DNA from: Candidatus Krumholzibacteriota bacterium
Lineage (GTDB): Bacteria; Krumholzibacteriota; Krumholzibacteriia; Krumholzibacteriales; Krumholzibacteriaceae
Direction: 5' to 3'
Assembly (NCBI GenBank): GCA_016932415.1
Contig: JAFGCX010000034.1
Coordinates: 73,002-137,001 of the forward strand
Length of the DNA stretch: 64,000 nucleotides
Shown: positions 33,711 to 42,897 of the stretch, one piece after another
Layout: each line of letters starts with the position of its first letter
Numbering within the stretch: position 1 is the first letter of the stretch
Position numbers and translations under genes: made by a program
The notes under the pieces: model-generated
The model's database searches: none
What the model was told of the DNA's origin: nothing
The model's input: the letters and a program-made list of their open reading frames with translations, nothing else

Positions 33711-34535
33711 ATGCGCAGATTTCTCAAGATCATACTGATAATCCGGCCTCACAATGTTGCTGCCGCAGTTCTCTGCGTGAGCGCCGGCTTTGTGCTTGCC
33801 TCTTCGACAGGGGATATTCCGATCGCGCTCCTGACAGCGGTAGCCCTTGTAACAGCCGCCGGAAATGTCATCAATGATTACTATGATCTCGATATAGATT
33901 CGATTAACAAACCTCGCAGAGCGATTCCATCAGGCTCAGTGTCGGCCAGCCAGGCGAGGGTGATTTATATTATCCTCCTAGCGGCGGCTGCCGCGCTTCT
34001 TATGTTGCTCGATCCCGTAGCCCGCGTATGGATAATCGCGTGGATCGTCACGCTGCACATATATTCAGCCTTCCTTAAAAGAATGTATCTCAGCGGAAAT
34101 CTGGCCGTCTCACTCGTTACGGGAAGCGGTTTCCTCCTTGGCTCGTACTCGGGAGGGAGTATGGCAGCCGGAGTATTTCCATCTGTCTGCACCGCTTTAT
34201 TCGTTCTTGGAAGAGAGCTGGTCAAGGATTGCGAGGATCTTGACGGAGATGCCAGGTGTGGAGCCCGCACCGTGCCGGCAGTCTCGGGCAGAAAGCCGGC
34301 GCTGAGGTCCGCGGCCCTGATATTTTTATTTCTTGCCGTCCTCTTTCCGGCAGCGGGGATCGTCGGGCTTTATAACCATATATATACTGGATTAATGTTT
34401 ATTTCTGTCTTGCCGATACTTGTCTTATCGGCGATATTCTCGTTACGCGGAAAGTACCATGCTCTTTCCAGCCTTCTTCTTAAACTGGGGATGTTTTTCG
34501 GTATCCTCGCTTTTTTATTCGGTTCGACAGGCTAG
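33711..34535 (+). CDS. UbiA-family prenyltransferase, resembling archaeal (S)-2,3-di-O-geranylgeranylglyceryl phosphate synthase
   Basis: 274 residues, about eight or nine transmembrane helices. Two Mg-diphosphate motifs: NDYYDLDIDSINKPRRAIPSG near residues 62-80 and GRELVKDCEDLDGD near residues 168-181. The extended forms (NxPxRPIPSG-like, GREixKDxEDxxGD) are those I associate with archaeal-type geranylgeranylglyceryl-phosphate geranylgeranyltransferases rather than UbiA or MenA. The enzyme would join an isoprenoid diphosphate to a glycerol-1-phosphate-derived ether. It starts right after the Wzi stop. Menaquinone-type prenylation is the main alternative. Confidence 0.7.
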   Translation: MRRFLKIILIIRPHNVAAAVLCVSAGFVLASSTGDIPIALLTAVALVTAAGNVINDYYDLDIDSINKPRRAIPSGSVSASQARVIYIILLAAAAALLMLLDPVARVWIIAWIVTLHIYSAFLKRMYLSGNLAVSLVTGSGFLLGSYSGGSMAAGVFPSVCTALFVLGRELVKDCEDLDGDARCGARTVPAVSGRKPALRSAALIFLFLAVLFPAAGIVGLYNHIYTGLMFISVLPILVLSAIFSLRGKYHALSSLLLKLGMFFGILAFLFGSTG

Positions 34536-34559
34536 ATCAACGAGAAGGGTGATCGTTAT

Positions 34560-35387
34560 ATGTCATTTGAGATGATAAATGTATTGATTCTGGCCGTGAT
34601 ACAGGGTGTGACGGAATTTCTGCCTGTCAGTTCATCAGGCCACCTTGTTCTGGCCGAATCGATTCTCGGCAGTCCCGTCGGAAGAGGGCAGGGATCCCTG
34701 ATGTTCGAGATTGCGGTCCATACCGGAACGCTCGGCGCGGTAATTGTGATATACCGGGAACGGGCCAGATCCCTGTTGAGCGCCCTGTTCCAATGGGTAT
34801 CGGGTGCTTTTAAAAGTGATGAGGGAAATATCGGGGAACTTCGCTACCTGGTATGGATACTTCTTGGATCGCTACCTGCCGCTGTAGTGGGGATATTCCT
34901 TCGCGTCCACATCGTCAGATTTTTTGATTCCCCCGTCCTGACTTCAGTCTGTCTTCTTGTGACAGGTTTCTTCCTGCTTTTCTCCAGAAGGCGATCGGGC
35001 GATTCCGATCTGACCTGGAAGATCGTCCTGTTGATCGGGGCCGCCCAGGCAGTGGCTATTCTCCCCGGATGTTCAAGAAGCGGGTGGACGATTACCGCGG
35101 CGCTTCTTGCCGGCGTGGGATTCAGAAAGGCTGCCGAGTTTTCATTTTTTCTTTCGATCCCCGCGGTGCTCGGCGCCCTTCTGCTCGAACTTATCAATGG
35201 AGAGGCTGTATTTACAAGCATGGGGGTCATATATCTTTTGACCGGGATGATCGCCGCCTTCGGGTCTGGATTACTCGCGTTAAGACTGCTCATCTATCTT
35301 CTCGAAAAAGGCAGGCTTTACAGGTTTTCGTGGTACCTGTTACCGGCGGCAACGGCCGCCCTGTGGTATTTTATAAAGACCGGGTGA
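34560..35387 (+). CDS. uppP: Undecaprenyl-diphosphatase UppP/BacA
   Basis: 275 residues, about eight transmembrane helices. Signatures: QGVTEFLPVSSSGHLVL at residues ~15-31 and PGCSRSGWTITAALLAGVGF near residues 168-187, containing the conserved Ser/Arg catalytic set. It removes the terminal phosphate of undecaprenyl diphosphate so that the carrier can be reused for peptidoglycan and other polymers. It is placed between an isoprenoid transferase and valS and is the likely end of the wall/lipid unit starting with the TPR gene. Confidence 0.95.
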   Translation: MSFEMINVLILAVIQGVTEFLPVSSSGHLVLAESILGSPVGRGQGSLMFEIAVHTGTLGAVIVIYRERARSLLSALFQWVSGAFKSDEGNIGELRYLVWILLGSLPAAVVGIFLRVHIVRFFDSPVLTSVCLLVTGFFLLFSRRRSGDSDLTWKIVLLIGAAQAVAILPGCSRSGWTITAALLAGVGFRKAAEFSFFLSIPAVLGALLLELINGEAVFTSMGVIYLLTGMIAAFGSGLLALRLLIYLLEKGRLYRFSWYLLPAATAALWYFIKTG

Positions 35388-35431
35388 GAGATCAGCATCA
35401 TTGAGGCGACTTCACCATTCAGGAGTCGTTG

Positions 35432-35460
35432 TTGACCAGGAACGCGCTCTGTGATAGATT
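35432..35460 (+). promoter_or_regulatory. Promoter of valS
   Basis: TTGACC (35432-35437), 17-bp spacer, TAGATT (35455-35460), 45 bases before the valS ATG. The same -10 hexamer is seen before rpmB and at 60391. I see no T-box or other leader structure in this short leader. Confidence 0.6.
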
Positions 35461-35504
35461 TAATCTTTTGAAAATACGGGCCTGACCAGAATCAAGGAGT
35501 GACA

Positions 35505-38204
35505 ATGCTCGACAAGGTCTATGATCCGGCATCGATAGACAAAAAATGGAGCCGGATATGGGCGGAAAAAGATGTATTCCACGCCGGTGGCCGTTCCGGC
35601 AAGCCTTCTTATTCGATAATACTGCCGCCGCCGAATGTGACCGGAAAACTGACTGTCGGACACGCTCTGGGAACGACTGTCCAGGATATATTGATAAGAT
35701 GGAAGAGACTTCGCGGATTTGACGCCCTCTGGCTTTCCGGGACAGACCACGCTGGGATCGCGACTCAGAACGTAGTCGAAAAGGCATTGAGGGAGCGGGG
35801 GATCGAAAGGTCTGACCTGGGCAGGGAAAAATTCCTTGAAGAATGCTGGAAATGGAAAGAGCAATATCACGGAAGGATAGTCGAACAGCTTGAGAGGCTT
35901 GGAGCATCGCTCGACTGGAGCAGAGAGGCCTTTACTCTGGACCCCGGAGTATCGCGCGCTGTCAGAAAGGTATTCGTCTCTCTTTATGAGGAGGGAGCGA
36001 TCTACAGGGGAAGGTATATAGTCAACTGGTGTCCTTCCTGCCAGACGGCGATCTCGGATGAAGAGGTGGATTTCAGGGAAGAAGACTCGAAACTCTATTA
36101 TATCAGATATCCATTTACGGACAGGCAGGGGGGCGTCACTGTCGGTACGACAAGGCCCGAGACAATGCTCGGTGATGTCGCCGTGGCCATGAGTCCCGAA
36201 GACCCGCGCGCCGGTGAGTTCAAGGGACTCACCGTGCGGCTACCCCTGACAGACAGGGATATTCCGATAATCTTCGATGAAGCAGTCGATCCCCAGTTCG
36301 GTACCGGATTTCTTAAAGTCACGCCATCCCACGACTCGACGGATTTCGAAATCGGCCTGAGGCACCGGCTCGACCCCGTCACCGTGATCGACAGGCAGGG
36401 GAAGATGAACGATGATGCGGGAGCTTTTGCCGGAATGGATATTCTTACCGCCCGAAAAGCGGTCCTGTCGGAACTTGAAAAAAACGGTTTTCTCGAGAAG
36501 ATAGATGACTACAGGCACTCGGTCGGGCATCACGACAGATGCGGGGTCGTAATCGAACCATATATATCCAGGCAGTGGTTTTTGAAGATGGAGCAGCTGG
36601 CAGCTCCAGCCATATCGGCGGTAGTCGACGGAGAAATAGGGTTTTTCCCCGTTCGATGGAAAAATATCTACCTTAGCTGGATGGAGAATATCAGGGACTG
36701 GTGCATATCAAGACAACTCTGGTGGGGCCACAGGATCCCCGTTTGGTACTGCGGCGACTGCAACGCGGAGATAGTCTCGATGGACGATCCCACCGAATGT
36801 ACGCTCTGCGGGAGCTCTGTTCTGAGCCAGGATGAGGATGTCCTGGACACATGGTTCTCCTCATGGCTATGGACTTTTTCGCCGATGGGGTGGCCCGATG
36901 AGACAAAGGACCTGGAAAGATTCCATCCTACCGACGTTCTTGTGACCGGGGGGGATATCATTTTCTTCTGGGTCGCCAGGATGATAATGGCTTCACTGAA
37001 GTTCAGGAAAGAGATCCCCTTTTCTTCAGTCTACATCACCGGAATAGTAAGGGATGCAAAGGGTCGAAAGATGAGCAAGTCGCTCGGCAACTCCCCCGAT
37101 CCTATCGATATCATAGAGAATAACGGAGCAGATGCTTTTCGTTTCTCTCTCATGATGCTTTCACCTCCCGGCCAGGATATCATGTTCGATGAGAAAAAGG
37201 TCGAAGTCGGCAGGCATTTCGCCAACAAGATATGGAACGCCACGCGTTTTGTCACGGGCCAGGGTGGAAGCGATCTGGATCTATTCGGAGGGCGGGTAGA
37301 TCCCGACCAGGATGATCCCGTGATAGACCTCTTCGGGGCCCTTTATGGCAGAGAACCGGCGGGAGAAATCCGATTCGGATGGGAGGACAGGTGGATCCTG
37401 AGCCGGCTGGCGACGAGATTCGGGGAATTCGAGAAGAATCTTGATTCTTTCAGGTTTGACGAAGCGGTCAAAACGATCTATGATTTCTTCTGGCATGAGT
37501 TCTGTGACTGGTATCTCGAACTTTCAAAGCCGGCGTTCCGCGAAGGGGGAGAAAGAAGTGCCGGAGCGGCAGTGGCGGTGAGGGCGGTACTGGGAGTATC
37601 AATGGTGATGCTTCATCCGGTGATGCCGTTCATATCAGAGGAGATATGGAGCATGCTCTCTGAAGATCCTCCTCTTCTCGCGGGATATCATTTTCAGGGG
37701 ATCGACGGAAGGCTTGTCGATACCGGTCTTGAAGAGGATGTCATCGTATTCAGGGAGATCGTGACCAGCATTAGAAACCTCAGACAGAGTTTCAATATTC
37801 CACATCAGCAAGAGGTAAAGGTCATAATTAACTGCGAACAGGGAAAGTCGCTTCCCGAAAAGCTTTCCCGATTCAGCAGCCAGATAGCCCTGATGACCAC
37901 GGCAGGTTCGCTTCATATAGCGGAAGGGGCGGAGAAACCAGGAGCCAGCGCGGCGGCAGGCCACGCGTCAATAGAGATATACCTTCCCCTCGAGGGGATC
38001 ATCGATATAGAGGCTGAAAAGGCCAGGATCGAGAAGGAGCTTGGAAAACTGGCAATCGAATGTGATAAGATAGGCGCGAGACTCTCGGGTGGCGGATTCG
38101 CGAAAAAGGCTCCTGCCGAAGTGGTTGAAAGGGAAAAGACAAGATTCGAGGAGATGTCTGACAAGAGAAGCAGGCTGGAAAGAATACTGGAGGACCTCCG
38201 GTGA
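35505..38204 (+). CDS. valS: Valyl-tRNA synthetase
   Basis: 899 residues from ATG 35505 with AAGGAG upstream (a GTG two codons earlier is less likely). Class I features: the HIGH-type motif TVGH at residues 50-53 in PPPNVTGKLTVGHALG, a large editing (CP1) domain with GTTRPETMLGDVAVA, WCISRQLWWGHRIPVW, and KMSKS at residues 522-526. A C-terminal coiled-coil arm (DIEAEKARIEKELGKLA) characteristic of ValS. It charges tRNA-Val in the cytoplasm. Its stop overlaps the GTG of rodZ (GTGA). Confidence 0.98.
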   Translation: MLDKVYDPASIDKKWSRIWAEKDVFHAGGRSGKPSYSIILPPPNVTGKLTVGHALGTTVQDILIRWKRLRGFDALWLSGTDHAGIATQNVVEKALRERGIERSDLGREKFLEECWKWKEQYHGRIVEQLERLGASLDWSREAFTLDPGVSRAVRKVFVSLYEEGAIYRGRYIVNWCPSCQTAISDEEVDFREEDSKLYYIRYPFTDRQGGVTVGTTRPETMLGDVAVAMSPEDPRAGEFKGLTVRLPLTDRDIPIIFDEAVDPQFGTGFLKVTPSHDSTDFEIGLRHRLDPVTVIDRQGKMNDDAGAFAGMDILTARKAVLSELEKNGFLEKIDDYRHSVGHHDRCGVVIEPYISRQWFLKMEQLAAPAISAVVDGEIGFFPVRWKNIYLSWMENIRDWCISRQLWWGHRIPVWYCGDCNAEIVSMDDPTECTLCGSSVLSQDEDVLDTWFSSWLWTFSPMGWPDETKDLERFHPTDVLVTGGDIIFFWVARMIMASLKFRKEIPFSSVYITGIVRDAKGRKMSKSLGNSPDPIDIIENNGADAFRFSLMMLSPPGQDIMFDEKKVEVGRHFANKIWNATRFVTGQGGSDLDLFGGRVDPDQDDPVIDLFGALYGREPAGEIRFGWEDRWILSRLATRFGEFEKNLDSFRFDEAVKTIYDFFWHEFCDWYLELSKPAFREGGERSAGAAVAVRAVLGVSMVMLHPVMPFISEEIWSMLSEDPPLLAGYHFQGIDGRLVDTGLEEDVIVFREIVTSIRNLRQSFNIPHQQEVKVIINCEQGKSLPEKLSRFSSQIALMTTAGSLHIAEGAEKPGASAAAGHASIEIYLPLEGIIDIEAEKARIEKELGKLAIECDKIGARLSGGGFAKKAPAEVVEREKTRFEEMSDKRSRLERILEDLR

Positions 38205-39145
38205 ACGAGGATAAAAAAGAAGAGAAGGAAGAAAAGAACGAAAAAGAGATCATCGCGGAATCCCTCGATATAAAAGGGGAAAAGACCGTCGGCGAGATCC
38301 TCCTGTCCGCGAGGGAAAGATCGGGGTTGAGTCTCGACGCGGTCAGTCTTGAGACGAGGCTGCCAAAAAAATCGCTTGAATATCTTGAGACTGATAATTT
38401 TGAAGCGATACCGGCAAAGGTTTATGTGACCGGTTTCCTGAGAACGTACGCCGGCGTCCTCGGCCTTGACGTGCAGCAGATCCTGAGCAAGTATGAAGTC
38501 CAGACAGGGCAGACCCATCGCAGCAAGGGGGATTGCTGGGAGATAGAAGAGAGTACGGTCGAGGAAACGCTGGCCTCTCCCAGGATCTTCAGAAAATATC
38601 TCCTTCCTGTAATCGGGCTAGGGATCATTATCGCAATCGTGATCTGGCTGGCGGTGAGAACGGGAAGCGACAGTGTCGAATTGCCGGATGATTTTCCGAT
38701 TGCCACCGGGCAGGGAGTCACCGCAGGGCAGGAACTTCCGATCGATGAGTCCGGCGGAGGGGACGCCGAGTCTTCAGGTGAAGTGCTTCAACCCGAAGAG
38801 GTCGAAGCGAAACAACCCGTATCTTCTCAATCTTCTCCGGCGCGCGATGAGAATAACAGTGAGTTTGAACTGAAGATCATCGCCGGCAGGGAGGATACGA
38901 CCTGGTTTGATATCGTGATCTACACAAGCGTCGATTCGAGACCGGACAGTATCTTACGTGATTTCATCCTGTTCCCCGGACAGGTCGAATCGATCAGGAC
39001 TAACCGATCGGTTTTTTTCAGGACTATCGGTAATGCCGGCGGGTTTACGATGGAACGAAGCGGAAAGAGACTTCCCTCCTTCGGTAGAAAAGGCGTCGTA
39101 AGAAAAAATATTACAATTACCGGCACCGATATCATCAACGATTAG
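38201..39145 (+). CDS. rodZ: RodZ-like membrane cytoskeletal regulator (HTH, TM, DUF4115)
   Basis: 314 residues from a GTG overlapping the valS stop. A Lys/Glu-rich N-terminal tail, then a Cro/RodZ-type HTH (VGEILLSARERSGLSLDAVS, KSLEYLETDNFEAIPAKVYVTGFLRTYA; ~residues 30-85), a single transmembrane helix (~residues 130-152), and a periplasmic DUF4115-like beta domain at the C-terminus. RodZ links MreB to the elongation machinery; no mreB or rodA is visible in this window. The charged N-terminal tail of ~25 residues is an addition to the family. Confidence 0.88.
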   Translation: MNEDKKEEKEEKNEKEIIAESLDIKGEKTVGEILLSARERSGLSLDAVSLETRLPKKSLEYLETDNFEAIPAKVYVTGFLRTYAGVLGLDVQQILSKYEVQTGQTHRSKGDCWEIEESTVEETLASPRIFRKYLLPVIGLGIIIAIVIWLAVRTGSDSVELPDDFPIATGQGVTAGQELPIDESGGGDAESSGEVLQPEEVEAKQPVSSQSSPARDENNSEFELKIIAGREDTTWFDIVIYTSVDSRPDSILRDFILFPGQVESIRTNRSVFFRTIGNAGGFTMERSGKRLPSFGRKGVVRKNITITGTDIIND

Positions 39146-39231
39146 AAACAGTTTCCGGCAGGCAGGATCCCCTGCGCCCTGGCTGGTCTGCCGGCCAGAA
39201 TCCCTTCTGTCCGGAACTGAAGATTTGGTTC

Positions 39232-41250
39232 ATGCCTATTATGACGCAATACAGGATCAGTACTGATTATTCCCTGACCGGAGATCAGCCTCAGGCGGTC
39301 GAACTACTTCTCGACGGGATCGCGAGGGGGAAGAAACACCAGACCCTTCTCGGGGTGACCGGATCGGGAAAGACTTTTACGATAGCGAACGTGATCGCCA
39401 GGTCACAGCTGCCAGCACTGGTGATCTCGCATAACAAGACTCTCGCTGCGCAGCTCTATGGCGAATTCACATCTCTTTTCCCTGAAAGCGCCGTGGAATA
39501 TTTCATCAGCTATTATGATTATTATCAACCCGAAGCCTTTATCCCATCGACCGATACCTATATCGAAAAGGATGTCTCGATCAACGATGATATCGACAGG
39601 ATGAGACTTCGAGCTACCGGGTCGCTGATGACAAGAAAGGATGTCATCGTCGTTGCAAGCGTCTCCTGCATATACGGTCTCGGATCGCCGGAGTCATTCG
39701 CAAGGATGACGTTTTCTCTCAAGGAGGGAGAAGAGTTCGGCCGTGACCGTCTTCTCAGGAAACTCGTCAATATCAGGTACAGGAGAAGTGATATCGATTT
39801 TGTAAGAGGGAGCTTCCGGGTCAGGGGGGATACGATCGACCTGATGCCTTCCTACATGGAGAAGGCCCTGAGGATAGAAATGTTTGACGATCAGGTAGAG
39901 AGGATCTCGGTGATCGACCCCGTTTCCGGCAAGATCGAGCGCAGGGCTCCTGAGATCTCCGTTTTTCCTTCTTCGCATTTTGTCGTATCGGAAGAAAGTA
40001 TCGGTTCCGCCGTTGAGGCCATAAGGGCAGACCTTGAGACCAGGGTGGCAGAGCTCAAAAATAACGGGTTCGATTACGAAGCCAGGAGACTTGCCACGAG
40101 GACAAAGTACGATATCGAGATGATGCTTGAGATGGGGTACTGTACCGGGATTGAGAATTATTCGAGATATTTCACGGGACGCTCTCCCGGTGAGAGGCCT
40201 GCAACGCTGATAGATTATTTTCCCGATGATTTTCTTGTCGTTATCGACGAATCGCACGTGACCATTCCTCAGATAAGAGCGATGTACAACGGGGACAGGA
40301 GCAGGAAGCAGACACTTGTAGAACATGGATTCAGGCTTCCTTCAGCTCTCGATAACAGGCCTCTCAAATTCGACGAGTTCGATTCGGTGATCGACAGGTT
40401 CATATATGTCTCGGCTACACCATCGGAATATGAACTGGAGAAGTGCCACGGGGAGATCGTTGAACAGATAGTAAGACCGACAGGCCTGCTCGATCCCCGG
40501 ATCGAAGTCCGGCCGGTGGAGGGGCAGGTTGACGATCTTGTCGGCGAAATACGCAAAAGAGTAGAAAAAAGACAGAGGATCCTAGTCACTACGCTTACAA
40601 AAAGGATGGCCGAGGATCTTACCGCGTACCTTGAAAAACTCGGGATAAAGGTACGTTATCTCCACAGCGATATCCACGCCCTCGACCGGATGGAGATCCT
40701 CAGGGACCTTCGCTATGGCGAGTTCGACGTGCTGGTCGGTATCAACCTCCTGCGCGAAGGGCTCGATCTGCCTGAAGTCACGCTTGTCGCGGTGCTTGAT
40801 GCGGACAAGGAGGGATTCCTGAGATCACGAACATCACTGATCCAGACTGCCGGCAGGGCGGCAAGACATACCGACGGCACAGTGATCTTCTACGCGGATC
40901 GCGTTACCGGATCGATGGAGAAAGCGATCGAGGAGACGAACAGGAGAAGGGAAAAACAGGAGGAGTATAACTTAAGATATGGCATCGAACCCCGGTCGAT
41001 AATCAAATCGATCGAAGAAGTCCGGATCTCCACTTCAGTCGCTGACGCGAAGAGCAGGGAGAAAAAACCTGTCGCCGATGACCTGTTATTACCGATTGAT
41101 ATCGATGATCCGCGCCTTATAGAAATAATGGAGATCGAGATGAGGAAGGAAGCGGACGCGCTGAATTTCGAAAAAGCGGCAAGCATCAGGGACAGGATAG
41201 AGGAGATCAGGATGAATCTAAGCAGGAGGCAAAGGCGTGCGGACCCATGA
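39232..41250 (+). CDS. uvrB: UvrABC excision nuclease subunit B
   Basis: 672 residues from ATG 39232 (ATG 39241 also possible; neither has a strong ribosome site). Walker A GVTGSGKT at residues 41-48, the beta-hairpin region YYDYYQPEAFIPSTDTYIEK, DESHVTIPQ, TATPSEYE-type motif SATPSEYELE, and the C-terminal UVR coiled-coil that binds UvrC (EMRKEADALNFEKAASIRDR). It is the damage-verifying helicase of nucleotide excision repair. It ends overlapping nadC. Confidence 0.98.
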   Translation: MPIMTQYRISTDYSLTGDQPQAVELLLDGIARGKKHQTLLGVTGSGKTFTIANVIARSQLPALVISHNKTLAAQLYGEFTSLFPESAVEYFISYYDYYQPEAFIPSTDTYIEKDVSINDDIDRMRLRATGSLMTRKDVIVVASVSCIYGLGSPESFARMTFSLKEGEEFGRDRLLRKLVNIRYRRSDIDFVRGSFRVRGDTIDLMPSYMEKALRIEMFDDQVERISVIDPVSGKIERRAPEISVFPSSHFVVSEESIGSAVEAIRADLETRVAELKNNGFDYEARRLATRTKYDIEMMLEMGYCTGIENYSRYFTGRSPGERPATLIDYFPDDFLVVIDESHVTIPQIRAMYNGDRSRKQTLVEHGFRLPSALDNRPLKFDEFDSVIDRFIYVSATPSEYELEKCHGEIVEQIVRPTGLLDPRIEVRPVEGQVDDLVGEIRKRVEKRQRILVTTLTKRMAEDLTAYLEKLGIKVRYLHSDIHALDRMEILRDLRYGEFDVLVGINLLREGLDLPEVTLVAVLDADKEGFLRSRTSLIQTAGRAARHTDGTVIFYADRVTGSMEKAIEETNRRREKQEEYNLRYGIEPRSIIKSIEEVRISTSVADAKSREKKPVADDLLLPIDIDDPRLIEIMEIEMRKEADALNFEKAASIRDRIEEIRMNLSRRQRRADP

Positions 41251-42085
41251 ACAGGCGGTAGATACTGCCGTACGAAGAGCCCTTGAAGAAGACCGGGCCT
41301 TCGAGGACTTGACGTCAAGGCTCCTTGTCGGCGGCCGTATGGCAGGGCGTGGAGCGATCGTGGCGAGGAGAGAGGGAATAATTTCCGGACAGGATGCCGC
41401 CATGGCATCGTTCAGGTGCCTCGACGATTCTATCGAATATGACGTCGTCATTCCTGATGGAGGAAAAGCGGGGGCGGGATGCGAAGTGGCAAGGATGTCA
41501 GGCCGGTACGCGGCAATCCTGTCGGCAGAGAGGACTGCGTTGAATTTTCTTGGACACCTTTCAGGGATAGCTACTCTGACGTCCGAGTATGTCCTCCGGA
41601 CTGGTGATACGGGGATTAGGATACTCGATACCCGAAAGACGATTCCGGGAATGAGGATCCTGGAAAAAAAGGCTGTAGCGGATGGGGGGGGAGTAAATCA
41701 TCGTCCTGATCTCGCTTCATATATCCTTGTAAAGGAAAACCATATAGCGGCAGCAGGCGGGATAGAGGCGGCAGTCGAGATACTCGGCCGGCAGATCACC
41801 GACGCTGAAATTGAGGTCTCCTCTCTGAAGGAATTCAATGCCCTCAGACCGGATCCGCCGGCAAGGATCATGCTTGACAATTTTTCTCCTGGGATGATAG
41901 ACGAAGCTGTTGCCAGTATGGCCGGATGGGAAGGGCGAAAACCGGAGATCGAAGTCTCAGGAGGGATCGATCTTGAAAATATTTCCTCATACCTTATAGA
42001 GGGAGTCGACTTTATATCGGTCGGAAGACTTACCTCCTCCGCCCCATCCCTCGACCTGAGCCTACTGCTGGAAGGTGCGGTATGA
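41237..42085 (+). CDS. nadC: Nicotinate-nucleotide pyrophosphorylase (carboxylating) NadC
   Basis: 282 residues from GTG 41237, placed 8 bases after GGAGG and overlapping uvrB by 14 bases. Signatures: RALEEDRAFEDLTS, ERTALNFLGHLSGIAT, ILDTRKTIPGMRILEKKAV, NHRPDLASYILVKENHI and IEVSGGIDLENI. It converts quinolinate and PRPP to nicotinate mononucleotide in de novo NAD synthesis. Its stop overlaps the birA ATG (ATGA-type), so the two are coupled. Confidence 0.96.
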   Translation: MRTHEQAVDTAVRRALEEDRAFEDLTSRLLVGGRMAGRGAIVARREGIISGQDAAMASFRCLDDSIEYDVVIPDGGKAGAGCEVARMSGRYAAILSAERTALNFLGHLSGIATLTSEYVLRTGDTGIRILDTRKTIPGMRILEKKAVADGGGVNHRPDLASYILVKENHIAAAGGIEAAVEILGRQITDAEIEVSSLKEFNALRPDPPARIMLDNFSPGMIDEAVASMAGWEGRKPEIEVSGGIDLENISSYLIEGVDFISVGRLTSSAPSLDLSLLLEGAV

Positions 42086-42897
42086 CTGCCTGTGATGATT
42101 TCAGATTGGATGACGGTTGTGAATGGGAAGAACTCCATCCGGCAAGGTTGCTCGGTATGATGGCTTCCACCCGGCTGGGCAGGACAGTGACTCTGTATGA
42201 TGAGATCGATTCGACGAACAGGGCCGCCGCCGAAGCGGCGGCAGGCGGAGCTCCGGAGGGAGCGGTGTTCATAGCGCGGAGGCAATATGCCGGCAGGGGA
42301 AGAAAGGGCAGGGATTGGGTCGCAACAGAAGATGGCAGCCTCGTTTTTTCGATAATTCTCAGGCCATCGCGGTCGCCCGAATCACTCACCACGCTTCTCG
42401 CTCTGGCAGTGGCCCGGACTGTAGACAGGATATCGCCTGAACTTGAAACATCGATAAAATGGCCGAATGATATATTCATCGATGGGAAAAAAGCCGCGGG
42501 GATCCTGGCCGAATCCAAGGGAAATGACGTCATCGTCGGGACAGGGATAGATATAAACGAGACTATTGATGATTTCCCCGAATGGCTGAGGGAGATCGCC
42601 GTTTCTCTCAGGATCGTCTCGGGAATGAGGTTTGACAGGGGAAAGATACTTGCCGGGATAATCGCAGAGCTTGAGGATCTCTACTCCAGATGGGAGAGGG
42701 AGGGATTGAGCGTTTTGAAGTTCGATGTAGAAAGAAAACTTCTCTGGAAGGGGATGGAAGCCTCGATCGATACAGGTGCCGGAATTTTTTCGGGAGTGAT
42801 CACCGGTATCACCTCCGAAGGTTATCTCAGGATGATCTCGGCCGGGGGAGAGGAGATCTTTCAGACTGGTGATGTCGCAGCGAAAGCCGGAGGATAG
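42082..42897 (+). CDS. birA: Biotin-[acetyl-CoA-carboxylase] ligase BirA (catalytic form)
   Basis: 271 residues. The biotin/ATP site GRGRKGRDW (~residues 74-82), IDSTNRAAAEAA, IKWPNDIFIDGKKAAGIL and GTGIDIN. A C-terminal SH3-like domain (EGYLRMISAGGEEIFQTGDV) is present. The N-terminal HTH of bifunctional BirA repressors is missing, so this is a group I ligase without DNA-binding function. It is coupled to nadC, with coaX starting immediately after its stop. Confidence 0.94.
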   Translation: MTACDDFRLDDGCEWEELHPARLLGMMASTRLGRTVTLYDEIDSTNRAAAEAAAGGAPEGAVFIARRQYAGRGRKGRDWVATEDGSLVFSIILRPSRSPESLTTLLALAVARTVDRISPELETSIKWPNDIFIDGKKAAGILAESKGNDVIVGTGIDINETIDDFPEWLREIAVSLRIVSGMRFDRGKILAGIIAELEDLYSRWEREGLSVLKFDVERKLLWKGMEASIDTGAGIFSGVITGITSEGYLRMISAGGEEIFQTGDVAAKAGG

